64,000 nucleotides of DNA. Source: Naasia sp. SYSU D00057 (GTDB lineage Bacteria > Actinomycetota > Actinomycetes > Actinomycetales > Microbacteriaceae). The translations under genes and the position numbers were made by a program. Position 1 is the stretch's first letter. Each line of letters starts with the position of its first letter. Positions 42,426 through 50,880 of the stretch are shown in pieces. The notes under the pieces are model-generated. The model worked only from the letters and a program-made list of their open reading frames with translations. It was not told the DNA's origin and did not search any database. The stretch is from positions 1 through 64,000 of the forward strand of contig NZ_JAFMSZ010000005.1 of assembly GCF_017916505.1 (NCBI RefSeq). Direction: 5' to 3'.

Positions 42426-43866
42426 GCGGGAGCAGCGGACGCTCGGATTCCGGGAGGCCCTCGGCAGCCACTGGGGCTTCGGCCAGACCGCGCGGCTCCT
42501 GACCATTCCGCCCGCCGCAGCGCTTGTCGTGCTGCAGGAGGTGAGCGTCCCGTTCTCCTCGCCGGCACTCGTGCTGCTGTCCGTCCTCGCGCAGACGGCT
42601 CTCGTCACGCTGATCGCCGCTCCGCTCGCGGGTCACCTCCGGCGGACCGGCCGGACCCTGCCGGTCTGGCTCGTGCTCACGGCCTGGGCGGGCATCGGCG
42701 CCGGACGGGGGTTCGCCGGCGGCGCCGCCGCCCTGCTCGACGGCAGCGATCCCGACTTCGGGTTCCGGGTGGTCTTCTGGGCGCTCACCGCGGCCCTCTG
42801 GATGCCGCTCCTGGCCTACGTGCTCGCCCAGCTCGCGCACCGCCGGCTGCTGCTCACCACGCTCGCCGACGCCGAGGAGGATCTGCAGCTCGCGCGGGTG
42901 CGGGCCGCCCGCACCCAGCGCCAGGTGCGCGATCGCGTCGTCTCCGCGCTGCACGCGACGGTGACGCCCGCCATCCGGGAGATCCGGTCGCGGCTCGCGG
43001 CCGTCGCGCAGGACCCCACCCGGTTCACCGAGATCGGGTCGCGCCTCGGCACCGCGTCGCACGACGTGAGCCGCATCGTCGAGACCCTCTCCGCCGACTC
43101 GGGGCTCGGCTCCGTCTCCGCCGCACGGCGCCCTGCGCCGATGGCGGCGGCACTCGCCTTCGAGCGGCGGCGGCCCCTGCTCTGGGCGACGGGCGCGGCG
43201 ACCGGCGTCGCGCTGGCCCTCGGACCGCTGGCCGCGCGCTCGGGCAACGTCGACCTGCTCCTCGAGCTGGCGGCGGCCATCACCACGTCCACCATCGCGC
43301 TGGTGGCCACCTCCGAGGTCTCTGGCCGCTCGAGCAGGCTGCGCCGCTCCGTCCGCGTCCGCGACCTGGCGCCGCAGGCCCTCGCCGCGTCGGCGGGTTC
43401 ACTGGTGCTCGCCGGGTTCCAGGGGGACCGGCCGGAGGCATTCCCGCTGCTGCTGCTCGTCGCGCTTCCGCTCACCCTGCTGTTCGCCGTGGGCCTGATC
43501 TCCATCACCGTGGGCAGCGGCACGGCCAACGCGGATCTCGCCGCGCTCCTCGACCGGGTGGAGGATGAGCGCCGCTGCACCGACGCGCGGACGACGGAGG
43601 AGGAGTCGCGCATCCGACGGCAGCTGACCACCCTCACGCACGGGCCGATCCAGGGGCGGCTCGCCGCCTGCTCGATGGCGCTCAGCTTCCACGCCGCGGA
43701 AGGGGAGTCCGCGTCGCCCGAACGCACGGCCTACATCGCCGGGGCGGTCCTCGCGCACCTGGATGACGTGATGACGGACCTCGCGGACCTTCGGCGAGCC
43801 GCCCGCGTCCCCAATACGCGGCTCATTGCGCCCGCGCCCGTTGTCTCCGGGGTGCTCTCCTCGTAG
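42409..43866 (+). CDS. Membrane protein with kinase-like HGPIQGRL motif but no ATPase domain
   Basis: A 485-residue protein. There are about four N-terminal spans (residues 30-145), a cytoplasmic helical segment (about 145-235), and three or four further spans (about 255-375). A C-terminal helical region contains RIRRQLTTLTHGPIQGRLAA. The HGPIQGRL segment resembles the phospho-acceptor helix of HisKA_3 kinases, yet no ATP-binding domain follows. It may be a phosphotransfer or dimerisation partner of the upstream phosphorelay. The GTG start lies 17 nt inside the preceding gene. Confidence 0.7.
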   Translation: MSASAEREQRTLGFREALGSHWGFGQTARLLTIPPAAALVVLQEVSVPFSSPALVLLSVLAQTALVTLIAAPLAGHLRRTGRTLPVWLVLTAWAGIGAGRGFAGGAAALLDGSDPDFGFRVVFWALTAALWMPLLAYVLAQLAHRRLLLTTLADAEEDLQLARVRAARTQRQVRDRVVSALHATVTPAIREIRSRLAAVAQDPTRFTEIGSRLGTASHDVSRIVETLSADSGLGSVSAARRPAPMAAALAFERRRPLLWATGAATGVALALGPLAARSGNVDLLLELAAAITTSTIALVATSEVSGRSSRLRRSVRVRDLAPQALAASAGSLVLAGFQGDRPEAFPLLLLVALPLTLLFAVGLISITVGSGTANADLAALLDRVEDERRCTDARTTEEESRIRRQLTTLTHGPIQGRLAACSMALSFHAAEGESASPERTAYIAGAVLAHLDDVMTDLADLRRAARVPNTRLIAPAPVVSGVLSS

Positions 43867-43951
43867 CTTGGGGGACAAGGTCGCGGGGGTCGCGGCCGCG
43901 CTGAGCGTCCGGGGGCGGATGCCGGCCGACGCTGTTGGGGGACATCGACCG

Positions 43952-44602
43952 ATGCGGCGAACGAGACGTGGCGCCATCGCCGTGCTGTTCGGCGCCGCCG
44001 TGGTCGCGGGCGCCCTCGTCGGCGCCGTGCCCGCGCTGCCCGTACTCGTCGCGCAGATGCCGACGATCGCTCCGGCCGCCGAGACCGTCGCCGTCTCCGC
44101 AGATGCGGCATCGTGCCCCTCCGGCGCCGAGCCGGTCGGAAGCGATGCTCCCGCGCGCACCTACGCCGACGGCGGAATCGCGGGCACCTCCACGGCCGAC
44201 CTGCGCGCGTTCGCGGTCCGCTTCAACGAGATCCGCACGCAGCACTGCCTCGAGCCGATACCCGCCGAGAACTTCGCCTGGTCGGAGTGCCTGGAGGACC
44301 GCCTGGTCTGGATGGCGGAGGACCCCAGCACCGACCCGCTGAGCGCATGGGGCCACGAGGGAACCCCCCGCAGCGACGGAGCGCCGAGCGAGGGCTGCGA
44401 CGGGAACCTGGCCGGCGGTGCCGACAACACCGGCGCGACCGTCGCCCAGAAGTGGTGGCAGTCGCTGCCGCACCGCACGTCCCTCTACCGGCCCGGAGAG
44501 GACGTCGGCGGCGCGTGCATCGCGTTCGCCATGACGCACGGCGGCCTGCCCGACGAGCCGAGCTCGTTCGCCCGCGCCGCCGCCCGCTGGACCGACTGCT
44601 GA
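43952..44602 (+). CDS. Secreted CAP/SCP-like domain protein
   Basis: A 216-residue exported protein. A signal anchor (RRGAIAVLFGAAVVAGALVG) precedes a CAP-type domain with RFNEIRTQHCLEPIPAENFA, WSECLEDRLVWMAED and QKWWQSLPHRTSLYRPGEDV, the last matching the family's W-x-x-S-x-x-H box. Cysteines suggest two or three disulfides. Function outside the cell is unknown. The ATG chosen gives a short basic N-terminus; an ATG 11 codons upstream is possible. Confidence 0.72.
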   Translation: MRRTRRGAIAVLFGAAVVAGALVGAVPALPVLVAQMPTIAPAAETVAVSADAASCPSGAEPVGSDAPARTYADGGIAGTSTADLRAFAVRFNEIRTQHCLEPIPAENFAWSECLEDRLVWMAEDPSTDPLSAWGHEGTPRSDGAPSEGCDGNLAGGADNTGATVAQKWWQSLPHRTSLYRPGEDVGGACIAFAMTHGGLPDEPSSFARAAARWTDC

Positions 44603-44659
44603 GGCGATCCGCCGATCGATAGTCTTCGGGAGGCAATCGATTCTCGAAGGGACGGCGCG

Positions 44660-45652
44660 ATGGCGGAGACGATCGGCTGGGGGATCCTCGCGACGGGCGG
44701 CATCGCCGGAGCCTTCACGAAGGACCTCGCGGTCGCCGGCCTCCGAGCCGCCGCGGTCGGCAGCCGCACTCAGGAGTCCGCGGACGACTTCGGGGAGCGC
44801 TACGGCATCCCGAACCGGCACGGCAGCTACGAGGCTCTCGTCGCCGACCCCGACGTCGACATCGTCTACATCTCGACGCCGCACTCGCACCACGCCGAGG
44901 CCGCGCTGCTGGCCCTCGAGGCGGGCAAGCACGTCCTCGTCGAGAAGCCGTTCACCTTGAACGCCGCACAGGCACGGCAGGTCGTCGCGCTCGCCGCCGA
45001 GAAGAACCTGCTCGTGCTCGAGGCGATGTGGACCCGTTTCCTGCCGCACATGCTGCGCCTGCACGAGATCCTCGACGCCGGAACGCTCGGCGATGTGCGC
45101 ACCGTGATCGCCGACCACAACCAGGACACCCCCAAGGACCCCGCGCACCGGATGAACAACCCGGAGCTCGGCGGCGGTGCCCTCCTCGACCTCGGCGTCT
45201 ACCCGGTCAGCTTCGCCGTCGACGTGCTGGGTGGGCCCACCTCCGTGACGGCCGTCGCCACCTTCACCGAGACCGGAGTCGACCGCCAGACGGCGATCAT
45301 CCTCGAGCACGCCGGCGGCCGGCAGTCGGTGCTGCACACGGCGCTCGACACCCGCGGCCCGAATCGTGCCGCCGTCATCGGCGCGCTCGGCCGCATCGAG
45401 CTCGACGCGGTCTGGTACTCGCCCACGTCCTTCACGGTGTACGACAACACCGGCGAGGTCGTCGAGCGGTACGAGACCGCCATCGAGGGCCGCGGCATGC
45501 AGTTCCAGGCGCTCGAGGCGGAGCGGCTCATCCGGGTCGGGGAGACGGCGAGCCCGCGGCTCTCGCCCGCCGAGAGCGTGCTCGTCATGGACGTCCTCGA
45601 CGACGTGCGCCGCCGGATCGGCCTCACCTACCCCGGCGAGACGCCTGCTTAG
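44660..45652 (+). CDS. Gfo/Idh/MocA-family oxidoreductase
   Basis: A 330-residue NAD(P)-dependent dehydrogenase. The Rossmann start is GWGILATGGIAGAF, the EKP signature is intact in VLVEKPFTLN, and MWTRFLPHM and GGGALLDLGVYP are typical of the dimeric dihydrodiol dehydrogenase-like branch. It probably acts on a sugar or polyol; the substrate is unknown. The ATG follows GAAGGGA. It ends 9 nt before dacB, whose leaderless promoter overlaps this stop codon. Confidence 0.88.
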   Translation: MAETIGWGILATGGIAGAFTKDLAVAGLRAAAVGSRTQESADDFGERYGIPNRHGSYEALVADPDVDIVYISTPHSHHAEAALLALEAGKHVLVEKPFTLNAAQARQVVALAAEKNLLVLEAMWTRFLPHMLRLHEILDAGTLGDVRTVIADHNQDTPKDPAHRMNNPELGGGALLDLGVYPVSFAVDVLGGPTSVTAVATFTETGVDRQTAIILEHAGGRQSVLHTALDTRGPNRAAVIGALGRIELDAVWYSPTSFTVYDNTGEVVERYETAIEGRGMQFQALEAERLIRVGETASPRLSPAESVLVMDVLDDVRRRIGLTYPGETPA

Positions 45653-45655
45653 ACT
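45650..45655 (+). promoter_or_regulatory. -10 box of a leaderless promoter for dacB
   Basis: TAGACT lies 6 nt before the GTG of dacB; its TAG is the stop codon of the preceding oxidoreductase gene. No Shine-Dalgarno sequence is present. Confidence 0.5.
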
Positions 45656-45661
45656 GTCCCG

Positions 45662-47080
45662 GTGCCGCTGACCCGACGGACCCGCCTCGTCTCCGCGATC
45701 ACCGCGGGCGCTGTCGCGTACGCCGCCGCGCTCGGCGGCGCCGTCGCCGGCGGTGCCGCCGCCGCCGACCCCCGACCGGTGCCCGCGCCCACCCCCACCG
45801 CGTCGAGCGCCGCTCCGACGCCCACCCCCACGCCGACGGAGGTCGCGCGGCCCGTCCCCGCTGCTCCCGCCGCGCCCTCGCCCATCCGCACCTGCTCGGT
45901 GTCGGCAGAGGCGGCCGACGGGCGGCTGGGCAGCTTCCAGGGCCGCGTCGTCAACGCGGTCACCGGCGAGGTGCTGTTCGACCGCGGGGGCGACATCCCC
46001 TCGCGCGCCGCGAGCGTGATGAAGGTGCTCACGAGCGCCGCCGCGCTCTCCGTCCTCGGCCCCGACCATCGCCTCGCCACCCGCGTCGTGCGCGGCGCGG
46101 AGCCCGGAACGGTCGTCCTCGTCGGCGGCGGGGATCCGACGCTCTCGCGCACCCCGTCCGGCAGCACGACCGCGTATCCGGGAGCGGCGCACCTCGACGA
46201 CCTCGCCGCCCAGGTGCGCGCCGCGTGGAGCGCGGATCCCGCCACCGCCGGCACGCCCATCACGACCGTCGTGCTCGACGCCTCCTACTTCGCGGGCGAC
46301 GACTGGGAGCCGAGCTGGGCGCGCTCCGAGCTGACCGGCGGCTACATGCCCGAGATCACCGCGCTCATGGTCGACGGCGACCGCAGCGACCCGTACGCGA
46401 ACACCTCGGTCCGCAGCGACGACCCCGTTCAGCGCGCCGGCGACGCGTTCGCTGCCGCACTCGGCGCGGGCGGCACGGTCCGCGGCACGGCACCGGCCGG
46501 CGCGCCGGTGCTCGGTCAGGTGGAGTCGCAGCCGGTGTCGACGCTCGTGCAGCAGAGCCTCCTCGTGTCGGACAACGCCCTCGCGGAGGCGCTCGCCCGC
46601 GTCACCGCCATCGAGGCGGGGGCGGGGAACACGTTCGGGTCCCTTCAGGCGGGCGTCACGAGCGGACTCGCCGCCTACGGGGTCGACAGCTCCGCACTCC
46701 GCATCGTCGACGGCTCAGGGCTGAGCGACAACAACGCCATCCCGCCCTCGTACCTGACCTCGCTGCTGATCAAGGTGCAGAACCGCGAGGGCGCCCTGTG
46801 GGCGGTGTACGACGGGCTGCCGATCTCCGGACAGACGGGGTCGCTGCGCTACAGCGACCGCTTCTCGGGCGCCGCCTCCCGGGCCGACGGGGCGGTGCAC
46901 GCCAAGACGGGCTGGATCGAGACCGGCTACACGCTCGCGGGAACCATCGACGCCGCCGACGGCACGCCGCTCACCTTCGCGATCTACGCGCTCGGCGACG
47001 TCCGCGACAACGCGAAGCAGGCGATCGACACCTGGACCGCCGCCGTGTGGGACTGCGGCAACAACCTCGCCAACCACTGA
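45662..47080 (+). CDS. dacB: D-alanyl-D-alanine carboxypeptidase/endopeptidase (PBP4 type)
   Basis: A 472-residue class C low-molecular-weight penicillin-binding protein. A signal sequence is followed by a Pro/Thr-rich linker (about 38-75). The SxxK motif is Ser118-V-M-Lys121, the SxN motif is SDN in LLVSDNALAEAL, and the KTG motif is in VHAKTGWIE. It trims or cleaves peptidoglycan cross-links outside the membrane. The GTG start is leaderless in appearance. Confidence 0.92.
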   Translation: MPLTRRTRLVSAITAGAVAYAAALGGAVAGGAAAADPRPVPAPTPTASSAAPTPTPTPTEVARPVPAAPAAPSPIRTCSVSAEAADGRLGSFQGRVVNAVTGEVLFDRGGDIPSRAASVMKVLTSAAALSVLGPDHRLATRVVRGAEPGTVVLVGGGDPTLSRTPSGSTTAYPGAAHLDDLAAQVRAAWSADPATAGTPITTVVLDASYFAGDDWEPSWARSELTGGYMPEITALMVDGDRSDPYANTSVRSDDPVQRAGDAFAAALGAGGTVRGTAPAGAPVLGQVESQPVSTLVQQSLLVSDNALAEALARVTAIEAGAGNTFGSLQAGVTSGLAAYGVDSSALRIVDGSGLSDNNAIPPSYLTSLLIKVQNREGALWAVYDGLPISGQTGSLRYSDRFSGAASRADGAVHAKTGWIETGYTLAGTIDAADGTPLTFAIYALGDVRDNAKQAIDTWTAAVWDCGNNLANH

Positions 47081-47140
47081 CGGCAACCGAAGCGACATCC
47101 GGCGACCGCTGCCGGTGTCGCCCCCGTTGGCGGTCCGGCG

Positions 47141-47977
47141 CTACAGCGTGACGGTGCCGCGGACCACGGTGGTGCTCGGGCCGCCGACCCAGATGCTGTC
47201 GCCCTCGGGACGCACGCTGACCCGGCCGTCCCGGAGCAGCGCGGTGCCCTGGCGGGCCGTGTAGGCGCCGGCGGCGACGCCCTCCTGCAGGAACCATCGG
47301 GCGAGGCCGGCGTTGAGGCTGCCGGTCACCGGGTCCTCGGGAACGCCGATGCCGGGCACGAAGGCGCGCACCTCCCAGTCCGCGGGGCCGCCCTCCGGGT
47401 GCGGTCCGGCGGCGCCCACCTTGAGCGACCCCATCGCCGCGAAATCGGGCTCGAGGGCCAGCACCGTGTCGGCGCTGTCGAGCAGCACCGCGATCCAGCC
47501 GGGCCCGTTGTCCGCCCATTGCACGTCGCGCACCCGGGCCGGGTCCACCCGGAGCGCGCGCAGCGCCGCGCCGCGCTCCTCGTCGGTGGCGGGCCCGCCC
47601 TTCCGCAGCGGCGGAGCCTCGAAGGCGATTCCGTCGTGCTCGACCCGCAGGCGGACGAGGCCGATGCCGCACTCCTGCACCACCTCGCCCGCGGTGCGCG
47701 GGGTGCCGCCCGCCTCGAGCCAGGCGTGGCAGCTGCCGAGGGTGGGGTGGCCGGCGAACGGGAGCTCGCCGCCGGGCGTGAAGATGCGCAGCAGGTAGTC
47801 GGCGCCCGGGACGGTCGGCGGCAGCAGGAACGTCGTCTCGGACAGGTTGGTCCACCGCGCGAAGGCCTGCATCTCGTCGTCCGCGAGCCCCTCGCCCTCG
47901 AGGACCACCGCCACCGGGTTGCCGCGCAGCGGAGTGGGGGAGAAGACGTCGACCTGGGCGAAGGGACGGGAGCGCAT
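47141..47977 (-). CDS. PhzF-family isomerase/epimerase
   Basis: A 278-residue protein of the PhzF/diaminopimelate-epimerase fold. FAQVDVFSPTPLRGNPVAVV starts the first half, with the catalytic Glu in TNLSETTFLLPP, then FTPGGELPFAGHPTLGSCHA. The second half has GIGVPEDPVTGSLNAGLARW. Members isomerise small metabolites; the substrate here is unknown. An upstream GTG (47995) is possible, but the ATG has GGAGG immediately before it. It is divergent from pncA. Confidence 0.88.
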   Translation of the reverse strand: MRSRPFAQVDVFSPTPLRGNPVAVVLEGEGLADDEMQAFARWTNLSETTFLLPPTVPGADYLLRIFTPGGELPFAGHPTLGSCHAWLEAGGTPRTAGEVVQECGIGLVRLRVEHDGIAFEAPPLRKGGPATDEERGAALRALRVDPARVRDVQWADNGPGWIAVLLDSADTVLALEPDFAAMGSLKVGAAGPHPEGGPADWEVRAFVPGIGVPEDPVTGSLNAGLARWFLQEGVAAGAYTARQGTALLRDGRVSVRPEGDSIWVGGPSTTVVRGTVTL

Positions 47978-48026
47978 CCTCCGATCATCCCGCACCGCCC
48001 GGCCTGGTCGCCGTCGGGGCCGCCGT

Positions 48027-48032
48027 TAGGAT
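48027..48032 (+). promoter_or_regulatory. -10 box of a leaderless promoter for pncA
   Basis: TAGGAT lies 6 nt before the ATG, with no Shine-Dalgarno sequence between. Confidence 0.5.
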
Positions 48033-48038
48033 TCCGGC

Positions 48039-48617
48039 ATGACCTCGGCGCTGTTCATCATCGACGTCCAGAACGACTTCACCGAGGGCGGCGCCCTAGG
48101 GGTGGACGGCGGCGCGGCGGTCGCGGCAGGCATCTCCCGGTACCTGGACGAGCACCCCGGCAAATACGACGTGGTGCTCGCCTCCCGCGACTGGCACGAC
48201 GGGACGAACGACAACGGCGGCCACTTCGCGACGGACGACGCGCCCGACTTCGTGGCCACCTGGCCCGCGCACTGCGTTGCGGGCACCCCGGGCGCCGAGT
48301 ACCACCCCGACCTCGACACCGAGGACGTGCATGTCCACATCCGCAAGGGGCAGGGCAAGCCGGCCTACTCGATCTACGAGGGCGAGACGCCCGAGGGCGT
48401 CCCGCTGCCCGAGGTCCTCGCGGAGCACGGGGTGACGGACGTCGACGTCGTCGGCATCGCGACCGACTACTGCGTGCGGGCGTCCGCCCTCGACGCCCGG
48501 CACGACGGCAAGCGCGTCCGCGTCCTCACCGACCTGATCGCGGGCGTCGCGCCGGAGTCGAGCACAGCCGCGCTCGCCGAGCTCGAATCCGAGGGCATCG
48601 AAGTCACGCACTCCTAG
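48039..48617 (+). CDS. pncA: Nicotinamidase
   Basis: A 192-residue isochorismatase-fold amidase converting nicotinamide to nicotinate in NAD salvage. The catalytic triad is Asp9 (FIIDVQNDF), Lys103 (IRKGQG) and Cys145 (ATDYCVRAS). Metal ligands are Asp51, His53 and His62 (RDWHDGTNDNGGHF), with His78 in WPAHCV equivalent to the fourth ligand of M. tuberculosis PncA. Palindromic repeat C lies between its stop and the convergent ABC exporter gene. Confidence 0.92.
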   Translation: MTSALFIIDVQNDFTEGGALGVDGGAAVAAGISRYLDEHPGKYDVVLASRDWHDGTNDNGGHFATDDAPDFVATWPAHCVAGTPGAEYHPDLDTEDVHVHIRKGQGKPAYSIYEGETPEGVPLPEVLAEHGVTDVDVVGIATDYCVRASALDARHDGKRVRVLTDLIAGVAPESSTAALAELESEGIEVTHS

Positions 48618-48641
48618 GTCGCCGTTCCCGGCTCGCGGTCG

Positions 48642-48722
48642 GCGCTCGGCAGGACTTTCGGCGTTGAGCAGGACATCCAGGCCCCGAAAGTCCTGCCTAC
48701 TGCAGAAAGTCCTGCCGAGCGC
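48642..48722. repeat. Palindromic quartet repeat C (class II)
   Basis: Forward GCAGGAC starts at 48649 and 48668. Reverse GTCCTGC starts at 48690 and 48709. The spacing is 19-22-19. The outer stem GCGCTCGGCAGGACTTTC (48642-48659) pairs perfectly over 18 bp with 48705-48722. It lies between convergent genes. Confidence 0.92.
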
Positions 48723-48740
48723 GCCGCCGACGGCCGTGAC

Positions 48741-50591
48741 TTAGACCAGGAGCTGGTGCTTCGCGAGCTCTCGGTAGACCGGCACGGTGCTGACGAGCTC
48801 GGAGTGCGTGCCGATGCCGAGGACGCGGCCGTGATCGAGCACGACGATCTGGTCGGAGTCGACCACCGTGGACAGCCGGTGCGCGATGACCACGAGGGTG
48901 CGGTCCTCGGCGACGGCGTCGATCGCCTCGCGCATCCGCTGCTCGTTCACTCCGTCGAGGCTCGACGTCGACTCGTCGAGCAGCAGGATGGGCGGCGCGG
49001 CGAGCAGCGTGCGCGCGATCGCGAGCCGCTGGCGCTCCCCGCCGGACAGCATGATGCCGTCCTCGCCCACCTGAGCGTCGAGTCCCGCCGGGTCACGGTC
49101 GAGGACGTCGGCGAGGTTCACCCGGTGCAGCACCTCGGCGCACTGCTCGTCGGTGGCATCGGAAGCGGCGAGCAGCAGGTTGTCCCGCAGGGATCCGGCC
49201 AGCACCGGCGCATCCTGCTCGACGTAGCCGATCTGTGCCCGCAGGCTCTCCCGGGCGAGGCCGCGGATGTCGATGCCGCCGAGGCGGATGACGCCGGAGT
49301 CCGGGTCGTAGAACCGCTCGACGAGGGCGAGGATCGTGCTCTTGCCCGCCCCCGACGGGCCGACGATCGCGGTGCGCGACCCGCGGGGCACGCGGAAGCT
49401 GACGCCGTGCAGCACAGGCTGGCGCACGATCTCGGCCGGGGACTCCTGCCCCGGCTCCTGCTCGGCGAGGGCGGTGTAGCCGAAGCGGACGTCCTCGAAC
49501 TCGAGGGCCGGCGCATCCGGCCGCACCGCCGAGTTGGCCGCGCCGACCACGACGGCCAGGGGCGCGATGTCGCGGTCGTGCTCGGTCTCGGTCGGCAGGG
49601 CGAGGACCTCCTGGATGCGCCCCAGCGCGCCGAGCGCCTGGTTCACCGCGTTGACGGCGCCGAAGAACTGGGCGAGCGGCATGATCATCATGAACAGGAA
49701 GAGGATGAACGCGACGAGGCTCGCGACGGTGATCGCGCCGCTCGCGACGCGGAAGCCGCCGACGCCGAGGACGACGAGGAACGACACCTGCATCGCGATG
49801 CCGGCGATCGGCACGATGAGCGCGGAGATGCGGGCCACCTTGATGCCCTGCCGCCAGGCGCCCTCGGCCTCCTCGCTGATGGCGTCCACCTCGCGCTCAG
49901 TGGCACCGGCGGCGCGGACGGTGCGGATCGCGCTGATTGCGCGCTCCACCGCGGCCGCGAGGTCGCCCACCTTCTTCTGCCCCTCCTGGACGGCGGGCCG
50001 GATGCGGGCGGACAGGGCGACCACGGTGACGACGGCCACCGCGACGACGAGCAGGGTGAGCAGCAGGAGCACCGGATCGAGGATCGCCATCGCGATGAGG
50101 GCGCCCACGAACGTGATCGCGCCGCCGACGGACTCGACCGCGCCCTGCGTGAGCACTGCGCGCAGCAGGGTGGTGTCCGAGCCGACGCGGGACACGAGGT
50201 CGCCGACGCGGCGGGTGTCGAACTCGCGGATCGGCAGGTGGAGCATCCGGTGGATCAGGTGCCGCCGGGAGCTGAGGACGACGCCCTCACCGGTGCGCTG
50301 GAGCAGGTAGTGCTCGTAGCCGTCGAGCAGTGCCGCGACGATGACGAGCAGGACGAGCAGCCAGACGAGCGGGCCGAGCGGCTCGCCGGCCTCGACGACC
50401 GTGATGACCTGACTGACGAGCAGCGGCTGCGCGAGCGAGGCGACGGCGCCGAGGACGCTGAGGGTGAGGATCAGCACGAGGACCGGGCGGTGCTCGAACA
50501 GGTAGGGGAGGAGCTGGCGCAGGGAGGCGCGCGGACCGGAGTCGGCGCGGGAGCGGCGACCGAGACGCGGCCGTGCGGCGGAAGAACTCAT
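48741..50591 (-). CDS. ABC exporter half-transporter (fused membrane and ATPase domains)
   Basis: A 616-residue MsbA/LmrA-type exporter. Six spans lie in residues about 30-320. The ATPase domain follows with Walker A GPSGAGKST, signature LSGGERQ, Walker B ILLLDEST and the switch IAHRLSTV. It would work as a homodimer exporting lipid, drug or peptide. A small HTH gene lies 7 nt upstream on the same strand, with paired operators ahead of it, so the exporter is under local repression. Confidence 0.92.
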   Translation of the reverse strand: MSSSAARPRLGRRSRADSGPRASLRQLLPYLFEHRPVLVLILTLSVLGAVASLAQPLLVSQVITVVEAGEPLGPLVWLLVLLVIVAALLDGYEHYLLQRTGEGVVLSSRRHLIHRMLHLPIREFDTRRVGDLVSRVGSDTTLLRAVLTQGAVESVGGAITFVGALIAMAILDPVLLLLTLLVVAVAVVTVVALSARIRPAVQEGQKKVGDLAAAVERAISAIRTVRAAGATEREVDAISEEAEGAWRQGIKVARISALIVPIAGIAMQVSFLVVLGVGGFRVASGAITVASLVAFILFLFMMIMPLAQFFGAVNAVNQALGALGRIQEVLALPTETEHDRDIAPLAVVVGAANSAVRPDAPALEFEDVRFGYTALAEQEPGQESPAEIVRQPVLHGVSFRVPRGSRTAIVGPSGAGKSTILALVERFYDPDSGVIRLGGIDIRGLARESLRAQIGYVEQDAPVLAGSLRDNLLLAASDATDEQCAEVLHRVNLADVLDRDPAGLDAQVGEDGIMLSGGERQRLAIARTLLAAPPILLLDESTSSLDGVNEQRMREAIDAVAEDRTLVVIAHRLSTVVDSDQIVVLDHGRVLGIGTHSELVSTVPVYRELAKHQLLV

Positions 50592-50598
50592 CGAGACC

Positions 50599-50814
50599 TC
50601 ATTTTCGTCCGTACTTCTTGTGAACCGCCTGCCGGGAGACCCCGAGCGCGAGCGCGATGATCTGCCAGGACAGCCCGGCGTTGCGTGCGCGGCGGACGGT
50701 CACGGTCTCGATCGCGTCGAGCTCGCGGCGCAGCTCGGCGATCGCCCGCAGCGCGGCGTAGGGGTCGTCGGAGTCCGCGTTCCCGACGAGGGTGCGGATC
50801 GAGTCGATGCTCAC
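50599..50814 (-). CDS. 71-residue HTH regulator of the ABC exporter
   Basis: A small basic DNA-binding protein. An N-terminal helical part contains DDPYAALRAIAELRRELDAI. The C-terminal HTH is GLSWQIIALALGVSRQAVHK, followed by KYGRK. Two perfect dyads, GTCAAC-N4-GTTGAC, overlap its own promoter, so it is probably an autorepressor that also governs the exporter 7 nt downstream. The GTG start is 7 nt after the -10 box TAGCGT (leaderless). Confidence 0.85.
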   Translation of the reverse strand: MSIDSIRTLVGNADSDDPYAALRAIAELRRELDAIETVTVRRARNAGLSWQIIALALGVSRQAVHKKYGRK

Positions 50815-50817
50815 AAT

Positions 50818-50862
50818 GTCAACGCTAGTTGACAGCGAGGGCTGTTGTCAACCTGTGTTGAC
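50818..50862 (-). promoter_or_regulatory. Promoter with two GTCAAC-N4-GTTGAC operators
   Basis: The dyads are at 50818-50833 and 50847-50862, centres 29 bp apart. On the minus strand the -35 box TTGACA (50846-50851) lies in the distal dyad and the -10 box TAGCGT (50822-50827) in the proximal dyad, with an 18-bp spacer. Both boxes would be covered by bound repressor. Confidence 0.8.
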
Positions 50863-50880
50863 GCAGCCCGAGGCGCGACG

